DNA from: a virus
Direction: 5' to 3' (one strand)
IMG/VR virus record: IMGVR_UViG_3300047354_000101
Location: 1-40,003 of that record
DNA length: 40,003 bases
Shown here one piece after another: positions 15,133 to 24,770 of this stretch. Below the pieces are notes generated by a model, which worked only from the letters and a program-made list of their open reading frames with translations, did not search any database and was not told the origin of the DNA. Every line of letters begins with the position of its first letter. Position 1 is the first letter of the stretch. A program made the translations under genes and the position numbers.

Positions 15133-17046
15133 ATGTTAAATAATTATTTACCAACAGATTATCAAAACTTCATAGCACTGTCTCGCTATGCAAGGTGGAA
15201 AGAAGATGAGCAACGAAGAGAGAATTGGGGAGAAACTGTAGACAGATACTTTGACTACATGGAGAACCATCTCAAGAAAAAGCATAACTACAATCTAACA
15301 AAGGCACTCAAAGAAAAGATATCAGAACAGATAATGAACCTAGGTGTTATGCCTAGTATGAGAGCTTTGATGACTGCAGGACCTGCTTTAGACAGATGCC
15401 ATGTAGGTGGCTACAACTGTAGTTATATACCTGTAGATAGTCCACGTAGCTTTGACGAATGTATGTATATACTTATGTGTGGTACAGGTGTAGGTTTCTC
15501 TGTTGAACGTGAGAATGTTGACAAGCTACCCATTGTCAATGAACACTTCGAGGACAGCACTACTATCATCACTGTCGCTGACTCTAGACCTGGTTGGGCA
15601 AAAGCATTGAGAGAACTCATAGCTATGTTATACGTAGGGCAAGTGCCTACTTGGGATGTATCACAGGTAAGACCTGCAGGTGCTAGACTAAAAACATTTG
15701 GGGGTAGAGCATCAGGTCCTGCACCATTAGTTGAGTTGTTTCAGTTCTGCATACAGAAGTTTAAGAATGCTAAAGGCAGAAGACTCTATCCAATTGAATG
15801 TCACGACATCATGTGTAAGATAGGTGAAGTAGTTGTTGTAGGTGGAGTGCGTAGGTCTGCTCTTATCTCTTTATCTAACTTAGGCGATGACCAAATGAGA
15901 CATGCTAAGTCAGGTTCATGGTGGGAGAATGAAGGGCAGAGAGCATTGGCTAATAACTCTGTAGCATTTAAAGGTAAACCTGAGATGGGTACATTCATGC
16001 GAGAATGGACATCATTATACGAATCTAAGTCAGGTGAACGTGGTATATTTAATCGTAAGGCTGCTCAAGTAAAGGCATCAGAAAATGGTAGAAGAGATAC
16101 CAATCATTACTTTGGATGTAATCCATGTAGTGAGATTATTCTTAGACCATATCAATTCTGTAACTTAACTGAAGTAGTATGTAGGTCTACAGATGATTTA
16201 TCTACCTTAGAAGAGAAGGTACGTATAGCTACAATACTTGGTACATTCCAAGCTACACTTACAGACTTTAAATACTTACGTAAAATATGGAAAGATAATA
16301 CAGAAGAAGAAAGATTACTAGGAGTTTCATTGACAGGCATATTAGACAATACTATATGGACTGAAGATGTTCTAGAAATATTAAGAACAGTTGCAGTAGA
16401 AACTAATAAAAAGGTAGCTGAAGATTTAGGTATACCACAATCAACTGCTATCACCTGTGTAAAGCCAAGTGGTACAGTTAGTCAATTAGTTGACAGTGCA
16501 TCAGGTATTCATGCAAGACATAATGACTACTATGTTAGAACTGTACGTGGCGATAACAAAGACCCCCTTACACAGTTTATGAAAGCAAGTGGTATACCAA
16601 GTGAGCCTGACGTTATGAAACCTGATAGCACTACTGTGTTTAGTTTTCCTATGAAGTCACCTGACGGTGCTGTCACTAGAACAGAAATGTCTGCTATTGA
16701 ACAGTTAGAAGTTTGGCTTATGTTCCAAAGACATTGGTGTGAACACAAACCTTCTATTACCGTATCTGTTAAGGAAGATGAATGGATGGATGTAGGAGCA
16801 TGGGTGTACAAGAACTTTGATGAAGTATCAGGTATATCTTTCTTACCATTCAGTGACCATACATATGCTCAAGCACCTTACCAAGATATAGATGAAGCAA
16901 AGTATTATGCCTTATCACACGAGATGCCTGAGTCAATTGATTGGTCTAAGTTAGCAGACTTTGAGAAGGAAGATACCACATCAGGTGGAAGAGAGTTAGC
17001 TTGTACAGCAGATGCCTGTGAAGTAGTTGACTTAACATCTAATTAA
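15133..17046 (+). CDS. Adenosylcobalamin-dependent (class II) ribonucleotide reductase
   Basis: A 637-residue monomeric enzyme that makes deoxyribonucleotides for phage DNA synthesis using vitamin B12. Residues match the Lactobacillus leichmannii type: Cys96 (YNCSYIP), catalytic Cys332 in CNPCSEI, Cys343 in QFCNL (same 11-residue spacing as Cys408/Cys419 there), and the C-terminal redox pair C-x4-C (CTADAC) near the end. A CVKPSGTVSQL block fits the substrate-phosphate loop. Class II needs no oxygen, but needs host or environmental cobalamin. GGAG lies 6 bases before the start. Confidence 0.94.
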   Translation: MLNNYLPTDYQNFIALSRYARWKEDEQRRENWGETVDRYFDYMENHLKKKHNYNLTKALKEKISEQIMNLGVMPSMRALMTAGPALDRCHVGGYNCSYIPVDSPRSFDECMYILMCGTGVGFSVERENVDKLPIVNEHFEDSTTIITVADSRPGWAKALRELIAMLYVGQVPTWDVSQVRPAGARLKTFGGRASGPAPLVELFQFCIQKFKNAKGRRLYPIECHDIMCKIGEVVVVGGVRRSALISLSNLGDDQMRHAKSGSWWENEGQRALANNSVAFKGKPEMGTFMREWTSLYESKSGERGIFNRKAAQVKASENGRRDTNHYFGCNPCSEIILRPYQFCNLTEVVCRSTDDLSTLEEKVRIATILGTFQATLTDFKYLRKIWKDNTEEERLLGVSLTGILDNTIWTEDVLEILRTVAVETNKKVAEDLGIPQSTAITCVKPSGTVSQLVDSASGIHARHNDYYVRTVRGDNKDPLTQFMKASGIPSEPDVMKPDSTTVFSFPMKSPDGAVTRTEMSAIEQLEVWLMFQRHWCEHKPSITVSVKEDEWMDVGAWVYKNFDEVSGISFLPFSDHTYAQAPYQDIDEAKYYALSHEMPESIDWSKLADFEKEDTTSGGRELACTADACEVVDLTSN

Positions 17047-17055
17047 TGTTAGAAT
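17027..17055 (+). promoter_or_regulatory. Possible promoter at the 3' end of the reductase gene
   Basis: TTGACT (17027-17032), exactly 17 bases, TAGAAT (17050-17055): 10 of 12 consensus positions. It would drive the last genes of the plus-strand arm. It overlaps the start of the small 17046 frame, so a transcript from here would begin inside that frame. Confidence 0.4.
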
Positions 17056-17207
17056 CTGCTGAGTTATTATGGTGGCAATGGTGGTTACTTATCGCCATTT
17101 CCATCAACACAACTATAAACTTAATCGTGTTCTTTAAAGGTAGGAAGCTACACATTAGAGAATTTTTACATTTAAAACCAAAACCAAAAAGAAAGGTTAA
17201 AGAATGA
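17046..17207 (+). CDS. Small membrane protein, 53 residues
   Basis: The ATG shares a base with the reductase stop (TAATG), and the stop overlaps the next start as ATGA. A Trp-rich hydrophobic stretch (about residues 7-31) predicts one membrane segment, followed by a very basic tail (PKPKRK). No ribosome site stands out, so coupling is assumed. Function unknown; the membrane anchor with cationic tail is the only clue. Confidence 0.5.
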   Translation: MLESAELLWWQWWLLIAISINTTINLIVFFKGRKLHIREFLHLKPKPKRKVKE

Positions 17208-17752
17208 CATTATTTACTGACTTTAGTAGAGATAATACAAGTATAGATGCCGTAAGTACAGCCGAGGTATCTAAAATAGATGGAGAGTTGTGGTATGTAA
17301 GACCATCAGGTAGACGAGAAAGATTAGGTTCTTATCTGCGTAAGAATACAAAACGTATGTTTGTTAATGGTGTGTACATACCAACATCACATCCTCTACA
17401 TAGACCAGGTAGATACAAATCATTAGACGATGCGTGGTCACATCAAAAGATAGAACAAACAAAGGAAGGAGAAATATATGCTATAACAAATACAGCTTGG
17501 ATTAATTGGTACAAGATTGGTAAAGCAGTCAACGCTAAAGATAGATTGAATGCTTATCAAACAGGTTCTCCTTTCAGAAACTACGAATTAGTTACAGCAT
17601 TCAAAGTTAACAATCGCCATGTAGCTGAAAGAAAGATACATAAATTACTTGTTAAACATAAATATAATAAAAAGGGTGAGTGGTTTTATATAGAAGAGTT
17701 AGACGAATTAAAAGCAATCTTTGATAAACAGGAGAAGAAGAATGAGAAATAA
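17204..17752 (+). CDS. GIY-YIG-superfamily protein (T5orf172-like)
   Basis: A 182-residue protein. The C-terminal half looks like the T5orf172/MUG113 branch of GIY-YIG nucleases: GEIYAITN (about 89-96), WYKIGKAVN (about 102-110) with a following Arg114, then a VAERKIH helix with a Glu and the terminal KGEWFYIE. The N-terminal 85 residues are basic and may bind DNA. It could be a free-standing homing-type or host-DNA nuclease. Reductase genes are frequent homing targets, and it sits just behind one. AGAAAGG lies upstream. Confidence 0.8.
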   Translation: MTLFTDFSRDNTSIDAVSTAEVSKIDGELWYVRPSGRRERLGSYLRKNTKRMFVNGVYIPTSHPLHRPGRYKSLDDAWSHQKIEQTKEGEIYAITNTAWINWYKIGKAVNAKDRLNAYQTGSPFRNYELVTAFKVNNRHVAERKIHKLLVKHKYNKKGEWFYIEELDELKAIFDKQEKKNEK

Positions 17753-17990
17753 AAGACCTCAACATATTATCAAGCACATGTTTGATAGGGGTTATGCATC
17801 GTTTACAAATAAACCGTATACACGAAATGTTCGTGGAGCAAGAGTTATTATTGCTACACCACCTAAAAAATCAAATGTCTTAGAACAAAAGGAATGGACA
17901 CGTGGTTACAATGCAGCATATTTTAATCAGCTAGAAAGGGTAAAGAAGGATGAAGCTAGAAGAAGAAGCAAAGAAATACATGCAGGATAA
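17742..17990 (+). CDS. Small basic protein, unknown
   Basis: An 82-residue protein. The ATG at 17742 with GGAGAAG upstream is chosen over an in-frame TTG at 17721. It is very basic (many Arg and Lys) with a C-terminal WTRGYNAAYFNQLERVK block that resembles helices of small phage DNA-binding proteins, but no family is recognised. It overlaps both neighbours (11 and 41 bases). Confidence 0.6.
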   Translation: MRNKRPQHIIKHMFDRGYASFTNKPYTRNVRGARVIIATPPKKSNVLEQKEWTRGYNAAYFNQLERVKKDEARRRSKEIHAG

Positions 17991-18339
17991 GTTAGTTATA
18001 GCAGAAGTAATGACTGCTGAGTTTTATGAAATGAAAGCAGGACAGACAGCCATCTTTCCTGAACACAAAGCTCTAGAGTATTTAGCTCTAGGCTTAACAA
18101 GTGAAGCAGGAGAAGTAGCAGGTAAGGTAAAGAAACTTATACGTGATGGTGAGGATATGGAAGGCTTTGAGTTAAAGAAGATTGCCATAGCATCAGAGAT
18201 AGGTGACGTACTTTGGTATTGTGCTATGATGGCTAAAGAGGTAGGTGTTCCATTGGATGAGATTATGAAAGAAAACTTGAAGAAGTTACATGGAAGAAAA
18301 GTACGTGGAACATTACATGGGTCAGGTGACAATCGTTAG
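17950..18339 (+). CDS. mazG: MazG-like nucleotide pyrophosphohydrolase
   Basis: A 129-residue all-helical enzyme. The signature GLTSEAGEVAGKVKK (about 50-64) and EIGDVLWYCAMMA (about 84-96) gives the E-xx-E and E-xx-D metal-binding set of the MazG/dUTPase-like superfamily. It hydrolyses (d)NTPs to monophosphates or may affect ppGpp; in marine phages it is a common auxiliary gene. It is the last plus-strand gene and ends 4 bases into the end of the opposing virion operon. A start at 17983 or 18010 cannot be excluded. Confidence 0.88.
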   Translation: MKLEEEAKKYMQDKLVIAEVMTAEFYEMKAGQTAIFPEHKALEYLALGLTSEAGEVAGKVKKLIRDGEDMEGFELKKIAIASEIGDVLWYCAMMAKEVGVPLDEIMKENLKKLHGRKVRGTLHGSGDNR

Positions 18340-20234
18340 TTACGTGCCATTAGTCCACCACGGTTTTTGTCTATAGCTTTGTATAAATTTTTTAAAGAGT
18401 TATAGTCTTCTATTAGATTCGTATCTATTAACACAGTATCTAATTCATTAAAAAAGTAGTTGTCAAATATTAAATTGCCTCTTTGTTTTATTGGTGATAA
18501 TTCTTCTTTACTCATTGCCCTACCAAAAATTTCTTCAGCAGTTTCATCTACTGTCTCTAGGGCATTCTCATAAGCAGAGTCCATAGCTTGTGTAAATTCA
18601 TAGTCAGCAGACTCAGCATGTTTGTCAAGCTCTTTATATTTATTTAGATTTTTTTCTCGTCTTTTTGTATAGATTTTATCAATGTTTGACATGCTATCCA
18701 TAAAATCAATTTCAGCTTTATTAAGCTGTTCTTTTGGTAATTTTGATTGCTCTAATGCTAAATCAAAATCATCATACTTTGATTCAAAGTTGTCCATAAA
18801 CTTGTACAAATCTATATCATCTAACTTGTCAGCATCAGCTTTGGGTACGTCAGAGAGAACTTGTTCTAATTTAGTCATCTCTCTCACAGGAGATGGTTCA
18901 CGTTTTGTTGTCATTGCCATCAATCCACTTTTTTGTTTTTCGCCACTTCCTATGCCTATACTTTTAGGATTTAATGGACCATCGACAGCTTCTCCACCAC
19001 GTAAGTAATTAATATCGGCAGTGATAAACGGTCTATCAGATTTTAATGCTTCAGCTAGTCGATGGTTGCCTTCTGTTACGTAAGGTGTGCCATCCTCTGT
19101 GACTGTTATCTTTATGTTCGTAGGTTTGTATCCTTCTTTCTTTATTTTTCCTTCTAGCTCTTCTAATTTATTGAACATGCCCGTACCTGCATCGCCAGTC
19201 ATTCTAAAGGCATCTTCACCCATCTCACCTTTTATACCTTGTAACTCCTTTGGATTAAACTTAACATTATTTGCTCTGCCAGTAATACCTTCATATAAAC
19301 CCACAGGACTTGCATTAGGATTTCTTTCCATATATTCTTTATTCTGCCTTATCTTTTTCTCGACATAAGTTTCGCCTGTGAGAACATCTTTACCTGCAGG
19401 ACTGTCTATTCTTATAGTCGCATCTTTTCGTAGGTCATTGAATGATACGTTTTGTGATACAAGAGATGGTTGACGTTTGCTAGTCATAGCAGCCATTTCA
19501 CTTTTAGCAGGTCTAAATATTTCAGGAAACGCAACCTCTATTGAGTCTTTTGCATTATCATATTTACTAGAAAGATAGTTCTGTATATCTACATCATTTG
19601 ACAACCCATCAATCAAGTCAGAATGTTGTTGAGTATTCATGTTAGGAAATTGTTCTCTTGGTAATTCCGCATACAGTAAATCTTTACTAGTAGGTTTCTT
19701 ACCTAATTTTTTATCTAACTCAATCTTTGCTGCCGCTAACTGTTTTAGTTGTGCTTCTGACTTTTTGCTTTTTAATGCTTTATCTTCAAGTACCTTACTA
19801 GTCTTAAGCATTATGTCGGCAGCCTCATCTAAATTGCCTTCTTTAACTAAATCTTGTATTTTATCTCTAGCGGCATTCTTACCTATTCTTGATACAAATC
19901 CTACTCCTGGTAGTAAACCTAGTGCAGTTAGACCTGCAAATGCTGTGCCTAAACCTAAGTTCACTAAATCTTTTTCTTTGTATCCCTTTTTCAAAAGTTC
20001 ATAGGCACGTTCAAAGTCTTCAGGTGCTTCTTTATATCCAATGATATCACCTGTGACAGGAGCTACTGATGCACCTGCGTATAACATCTCTTCAGGTGTC
20101 ATAGGTTTTGTGCCACTTGCATCAACAACCTGCTGAAACTCTGTCTTGCCTACTTCACGTTCTGCACGTTTCTGTTGAGCATCAGCGAACATTCTATCTG
20201 TTTCAGTTCCTAATTCAAATCCACGTATTGCCAT
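18336..20234 (-). CDS. Large virion-associated protein with ParB-like motif
   Basis: A 632-residue protein ending the minus-strand operon. Residues about 88-120 form a glycine/alanine hydrophobic stretch able to enter membranes. A ParB/Srx-like element is seen at about 374-400 (strand, then YVTEGNHRLAEAL), where a conserved His-Arg pair lies. A near-repeat MTSKRQPS/MTTKREPS occurs at about 250 and 441, and the C-terminus is GLMARN. Position after other big proteins suggests an ejected internal virion protein with possible DNA-directed activity; that role is inferred. Confidence 0.65.
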   Translation of the reverse strand: MAIRGFELGTETDRMFADAQQKRAEREVGKTEFQQVVDASGTKPMTPEEMLYAGASVAPVTGDIIGYKEAPEDFERAYELLKKGYKEKDLVNLGLGTAFAGLTALGLLPGVGFVSRIGKNAARDKIQDLVKEGNLDEAADIMLKTSKVLEDKALKSKKSEAQLKQLAAAKIELDKKLGKKPTSKDLLYAELPREQFPNMNTQQHSDLIDGLSNDVDIQNYLSSKYDNAKDSIEVAFPEIFRPAKSEMAAMTSKRQPSLVSQNVSFNDLRKDATIRIDSPAGKDVLTGETYVEKKIRQNKEYMERNPNASPVGLYEGITGRANNVKFNPKELQGIKGEMGEDAFRMTGDAGTGMFNKLEELEGKIKKEGYKPTNIKITVTEDGTPYVTEGNHRLAEALKSDRPFITADINYLRGGEAVDGPLNPKSIGIGSGEKQKSGLMAMTTKREPSPVREMTKLEQVLSDVPKADADKLDDIDLYKFMDNFESKYDDFDLALEQSKLPKEQLNKAEIDFMDSMSNIDKIYTKRREKNLNKYKELDKHAESADYEFTQAMDSAYENALETVDETAEEIFGRAMSKEELSPIKQRGNLIFDNYFFNELDTVLIDTNLIEDYNSLKNLYKAIDKNRGGLMARN

Positions 20235-23200
20235 TAATCTTCTAGCCTAATCTTTTCCATGGTTAATGCCCATTCATACAACGGCATCACTTCACCTGTT
20301 GTAGTCTCTATTGTTCTATTTAAGTTAGAACGTATGTCTTTAATCTCATCAGAACCACCATCAGCAAAAGACATCTTACCTTCTCTCATTAATCTCTTGT
20401 ATATTTGATTGATTGTTTTTCTTGAATCTTCTGAGAGTTTGTCAAAAACTTGCTCTTTAACAACACTAAGTTTACCAGTGCCTTCACTGTCAGCATCTAT
20501 TTGTTCTCTAGCATTTTTCTTAGCTAAATCTACAACTTCTTTTGCCTTAGCTTTTAGATAATCCCTTTTTTCCTGCTGCGTTTGTCTACGCTTATACTCA
20601 TCAGATGTAATGACCTTTTCCATTCTTTCGCTTAAATTAGTTTCTGCACCTGCCTCACTTAAACTGTGTCTTGTATAAACATCAACCAAGTCATTTTTAT
20701 CTCTTTTATATATGTTATAGTACTGAAGATTTAACCTTGACATCTCATCCTGTAGTGTATTTTTCTTCGGTCTTCTTGTAAAACCAAACATTTGTTTTTC
20801 TAATGGGTTAATAGATATTACTCTGCCTGTCATTGTTGGGTCAGCTAGTGGCTTATCATAATCAGGACCTAAATCAGGTAGAGCACGGAATCCTCTTTTC
20901 ATTACTATATCTAAAAAGTTTACTTCTTCTGAATCTCTAGTTTCAGGAACATACCTAGACTCTTTATCAAATTGACTGTATAAATCTTTGAATGTAGATA
21001 CAGGTATAGTAAATGTGTTGATAATATTAGCTACAAATTCACCTAATATTTTTGTACCTTTATCACTAAAGTCACCTTCACCTGTTGCGTCATCTACTAT
21101 TTTATCCAAAGCATAAAAACCATAACCAGTTCTAAACTGAGAACCTGCTAGAGCTTGTAAAGTATCCCTAACATAATTCTCACGACCCGCTGAGATATCA
21201 GATATATCTCTTTCTCCACCCACATTTGATTTATCCCATCTATAGTATATATCTGCTGCTAACATAAAAGGTGCAAAAGGTCCATACAAAGACTTACCAT
21301 CAACTATATCACCTTTATCATCTCTGAACTCATTCCAAGTGACTCCATCTCCTTGTTGTTCTCTCCATGCCAAAGCAGTCATAAACATACCTAAACCTGC
21401 CATCTGTTTAGCAGCCTTTTCTTTTACAAGTTTACTATCTTTAAAACCTTCTAATGTTGTCTTTTTATAACCTGCTTTTTTACCTATATTTTCTAAACCA
21501 AGATAGCCTATTACAGGTGCGTGGTCATATAAAAATTTCATTTGGTTAGCTACGAATCTAGGGAAAGGCATAAAAGAAGATATAACAAAAGGCATATCTC
21601 TATGAGCTTTTAAAAATCCTCTAGTCTTTCTAGCAAGAAATCCTTTATCTGCACCTTCAAAAGAAGACTGATAAACAAACTCTAAGGAATCCTGTATAGA
21701 CTTGTTCATTAGGTCATCAGGTATCTGACTAAACTTACCTTCTGCAATAATTTGGTCTAGGTCATTTCCTAAATCTTTTAAGTTAGCATCCTTTATTCTT
21801 CTTCTTAATGATGCTGTTAACATAGCCTGTTTAAAAAAGTTATCAGACAAAGTGTTTAAGTAGTTTAATTTTGTTCCTACTTTTGCTAGTCCTGATTCAG
21901 CACCTGTTGTTGAAGCCAAATCTGCTGCATCCCTAAATAGCTTACGTGCTGTGTCAGGCATATTTTTTTCTAATAGCTTTCTAGTCACATTAGCTTCAGA
22001 AGGATTAAACATATACTTAGCCACATCTACAACACCATCAAGGGGATTCCTAATATTTAGTATATTATCTGCAACTCTAACACCCATATCTATAGCAACT
22101 CTTAAACCTGCGTTTATGTTGTTACGCATTGTAGTTGCAGGTTGAGATGTCATAGCTCCTAGTCTTAGTCTATCTAAGTCTTTCCAAAATGTACCTTTGT
22201 TAGCATTCTCTGCTATCTCACCTGCTTCACGAGCAGTTACAGTAGACACACCATAATCTTCTAGAGCTTTTAAACTATCTGTTAAACCACCTATAGCTTG
22301 CTTTAGATTACCCGCAGAACCCAAAGTTCTACCTGCATCAGATAGCTCTGCTTTGTATAGTAAAGAAAACTTATCTGCAGTAAGATTATATTCTCTTAGT
22401 ATTTTTGTTATTTCTGGGATTTTTAAATCGCCATCGGCTATGGCTCTTTGAAGTACGGATGTTATTCTTTGCCCTTTTTTTCTTTTGATTTTACCTGCCT
22501 TAAATAGGTCTAGGGCTGCCGCTTGAATGTTTTCTACTAAATCAGTTGGTAACTTACCTGTCAAAGTTCCCATGCCTTTAGCATCAGCAATGTCTCGCAT
22601 AATACCTTGACCCAAAGCAACTTTCTCAGGGTCTAATGCTTTTAGATTATCATTGACATAATTATAAGTTCTTTTTAGTTCTTTATTATTAGCAACCTTT
22701 TTAATTGTTGCCTTTGCTTTCTTATTGGCAGTTTCAGCTATAGCTGTCTCAGCTTCTTCTGCTACATCTAATTTACCTTTGGCTTTCAGTGCTTGCTTTG
22801 TCTGCAGATATCCTGTTCCTGCACCTATAGTTCCACCAGTAAGACCTGACAGTCCTGTAGTCAAAGCTATATTACCATAATCTATTTCGTCTTGGTATCC
22901 TGTCTCTTCCCTAGTCATCTCTTGAGCAGTACCTTGAACCGCACCAATACCTGCTTCAGTCAATCCTGCACGAATAGCACTTTTCTTTATGCCTTCTCCA
23001 AGTAATTTCTTTATGCCTAGCTTTGCTACATTAACACCACTAAGAGCTGCAAGTTTACCTGCACCACCTGTAGCTATACCTGCATAAGTAGAAGGTGCTG
23101 TTGCTACACCTTGAATGTAGTCACCTGCTGCGTCAAAGAACCCTTCACTTTTTTGTGTCTCAAACAAGTCTATGAGTCTAGCAAACTGTTCTTTATCTCG

Positions 23201-23452
23201 TTGATTAGCATTTTGTGCATATTCTAAGTCACGTATAGCAGTAACTTCATTAACGTTTTGATAACGAAAATGTTCCATATACGCATCGTAGACATCTTCA
23301 GGAGTTGCTAAATCTTCTTCTGAATAGCCTTCTCGCTTTATAAGAAAACCTTTAGCATCATCTACAAATTCATCGTTCTCTATAATGTTTTCTTTAACTT
23401 TATCTTCATCGTCAAGATAATTATAGCTACGTTTTTGTTGTGCTTCTAGCAT
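20234..23452 (-). CDS. Giant internal virion (ejection) protein
   Basis: A 1072-residue protein, the largest in the window. The ATG at 23452 is chosen over the TTG just before it; AAGG lies upstream. Features: acidic helical N-terminus (1-110), a long Gly/Ala-rich amphipathic region (about 115-220) like the membrane-entering parts of T7-type internal proteins, a large helical middle, another hydrophobic segment near 645-680, and a charged helical C-terminus. No lytic transglycosylase motif was found by eye. Size and position match the gp16/gp15-type ejection proteins of podoviruses. Overlaps the next gene by one base. Confidence 0.65.
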   Translation of the reverse strand: MLEAQQKRSYNYLDDEDKVKENIIENDEFVDDAKGFLIKREGYSEEDLATPEDVYDAYMEHFRYQNVNEVTAIRDLEYAQNANQRDKEQFARLIDLFETQKSEGFFDAAGDYIQGVATAPSTYAGIATGGAGKLAALSGVNVAKLGIKKLLGEGIKKSAIRAGLTEAGIGAVQGTAQEMTREETGYQDEIDYGNIALTTGLSGLTGGTIGAGTGYLQTKQALKAKGKLDVAEEAETAIAETANKKAKATIKKVANNKELKRTYNYVNDNLKALDPEKVALGQGIMRDIADAKGMGTLTGKLPTDLVENIQAAALDLFKAGKIKRKKGQRITSVLQRAIADGDLKIPEITKILREYNLTADKFSLLYKAELSDAGRTLGSAGNLKQAIGGLTDSLKALEDYGVSTVTAREAGEIAENANKGTFWKDLDRLRLGAMTSQPATTMRNNINAGLRVAIDMGVRVADNILNIRNPLDGVVDVAKYMFNPSEANVTRKLLEKNMPDTARKLFRDAADLASTTGAESGLAKVGTKLNYLNTLSDNFFKQAMLTASLRRRIKDANLKDLGNDLDQIIAEGKFSQIPDDLMNKSIQDSLEFVYQSSFEGADKGFLARKTRGFLKAHRDMPFVISSFMPFPRFVANQMKFLYDHAPVIGYLGLENIGKKAGYKKTTLEGFKDSKLVKEKAAKQMAGLGMFMTALAWREQQGDGVTWNEFRDDKGDIVDGKSLYGPFAPFMLAADIYYRWDKSNVGGERDISDISAGRENYVRDTLQALAGSQFRTGYGFYALDKIVDDATGEGDFSDKGTKILGEFVANIINTFTIPVSTFKDLYSQFDKESRYVPETRDSEEVNFLDIVMKRGFRALPDLGPDYDKPLADPTMTGRVISINPLEKQMFGFTRRPKKNTLQDEMSRLNLQYYNIYKRDKNDLVDVYTRHSLSEAGAETNLSERMEKVITSDEYKRRQTQQEKRDYLKAKAKEVVDLAKKNAREQIDADSEGTGKLSVVKEQVFDKLSEDSRKTINQIYKRLMREGKMSFADGGSDEIKDIRSNLNRTIETTTGEVMPLYEWALTMEKIRLED

Positions 23453-23465
23453 CAATTAACCTTAT

Positions 23466-24770
23466 TTAATATTCAAGACTTATTAAGTTGGGGTCACCAC
23501 CCATTGCTTCTATTTCTTTTTGTTTTGCTTTACCCTGTATTCTCACAAATCTTTTATATTGAGAGTTATTTTTATTTTTTCCATATGCTTCATATCTATC
23601 TAGTTTATCTTTATTCCACTTTTTTACCATTTCATCTATGGTTTTATTTTCTGAAGTAGTAACTTTTTTACCATCTCCACCACCTTCTTTTCCTTCTGCT
23701 TTTTCTATTTCTGATTTTGTTGTTTTTGCAGGTGTCCATCCTCCTGGGATTATTGGAATTTCTTCTCCTTCATTTAATTTTTCAATGTTTAATTTTGTTG
23801 GTCCTTCTTCAGTTCTTATTTCATACTTTCTTTTTACTATATCAGCAGCTAATTTTCTGTCATTAAATGCAGGACTATTTGGGTCTCTTACTAACATAGT
23901 CACTTCACTAAGTAATTTAGATGTAATTCTCTGTGCATAGTTATTATTATTTGCAGTATCTCTACTAAAGACAGGATTTCCATAATTATCTAATGTAGCT
24001 GCTTGTATCTTCATAGTAGTAGATGTCCATGCAGCAAGGTCTCTTTTAAGTGAACTTTCTGTAGTCTCATCTTTACGTAGAAATTTAGAAATTAAATCTG
24101 AACCTTTTTCTGTACGTTGTACTTGAGATGTATCAAAATCTACTATATCTGATTCATCTTTTTCTACATCCATTGCAGCAAACCTTGTCTTAATATCTGA
24201 TACAATATCTGTATCTCTATCAGTACCCTGTATAATATTTTTAAGAAAATTTGTTCTCTTAGGTGCTTCAACATTATCAGCAAGCTCATTAAATTTCTGA
24301 CCTTTTCCTACCAAACTTTCTATTATTTGACTGTGAGTTAAACCACTTATTTTATCTTTATATTGTTCGGAAACTTCGTATATAGAATTTATATCATATG
24401 TAGGATTTGCAACTTTAAACTTTATTAAAGTATCTAGTTCTCCTGATTCTAAAGCCTTACCTGCTACAGCAGCGTTTATACCTAATTCTTTTGCTTGTTT
24501 TATTTTAGGCTCAACTTCTTTTCTTCTAATCTTTCTTCTTTTTAGGTCTTCTGCTTTAAATCTCATTTTTGCGTCTGTAGCAGCTTTAATTATAGCATTT
24601 CTTGTTTCTCTATCTGCTTTTTGTTTTTCTTCTATGCCTTCAGCAAAACCTTGAAGAAGATATGGGTCTTCTTTAGCTGCATAAGCTGCAATCAACGCAG
24701 CTGCACCGCCTCTAACATATTTATTGTCAAACTTACCAAAAAAATTATTGTTGTTTTCTTCTTCTGCCAT
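23466..24770 (-). CDS. Virion-arm hypothetical protein, 434 residues
   Basis: A predominantly helical, charged protein. A small Ala-rich hydrophobic patch lies near residues 14-28 (GGAAALIAAYAA), followed by a very basic helix (KDLKRRK-type) around 70-90. A glycine-rich linker (EGGGDGK) stands near 365. Placed between the giant protein and two small proteins in the late operon, it is probably an internal virion protein, but no family is recognised. It shares a base with the upstream gene (TAATG type). Confidence 0.6.
   Translation of the reverse strand: MAEEENNNNFFGKFDNKYVRGGAAALIAAYAAKEDPYLLQGFAEGIEEKQKADRETRNAIIKAATDAKMRFKAEDLKRRKIRRKEVEPKIKQAKELGINAAVAGKALESGELDTLIKFKVANPTYDINSIYEVSEQYKDKISGLTHSQIIESLVGKGQKFNELADNVEAPKRTNFLKNIIQGTDRDTDIVSDIKTRFAAMDVEKDESDIVDFDTSQVQRTEKGSDLISKFLRKDETTESSLKRDLAAWTSTTMKIQAATLDNYGNPVFSRDTANNNNYAQRITSKLLSEVTMLVRDPNSPAFNDRKLAADIVKRKYEIRTEEGPTKLNIEKLNEGEEIPIIPGGWTPAKTTKSEIEKAEGKEGGGDGKKVTTSENKTIDEMVKKWNKDKLDRYEAYGKNKNNSQYKRFVRIQGKAKQKEIEAMGGDPNLISLEY

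Noticed and set aside
18682-20004. Plus-strand open frames opposite the 632-residue virion protein
   Set aside because: They are antisense shadows with no ribosome sites and biased, hydrophobic, Ser/Leu-rich composition typical of reversed helical protein genes.
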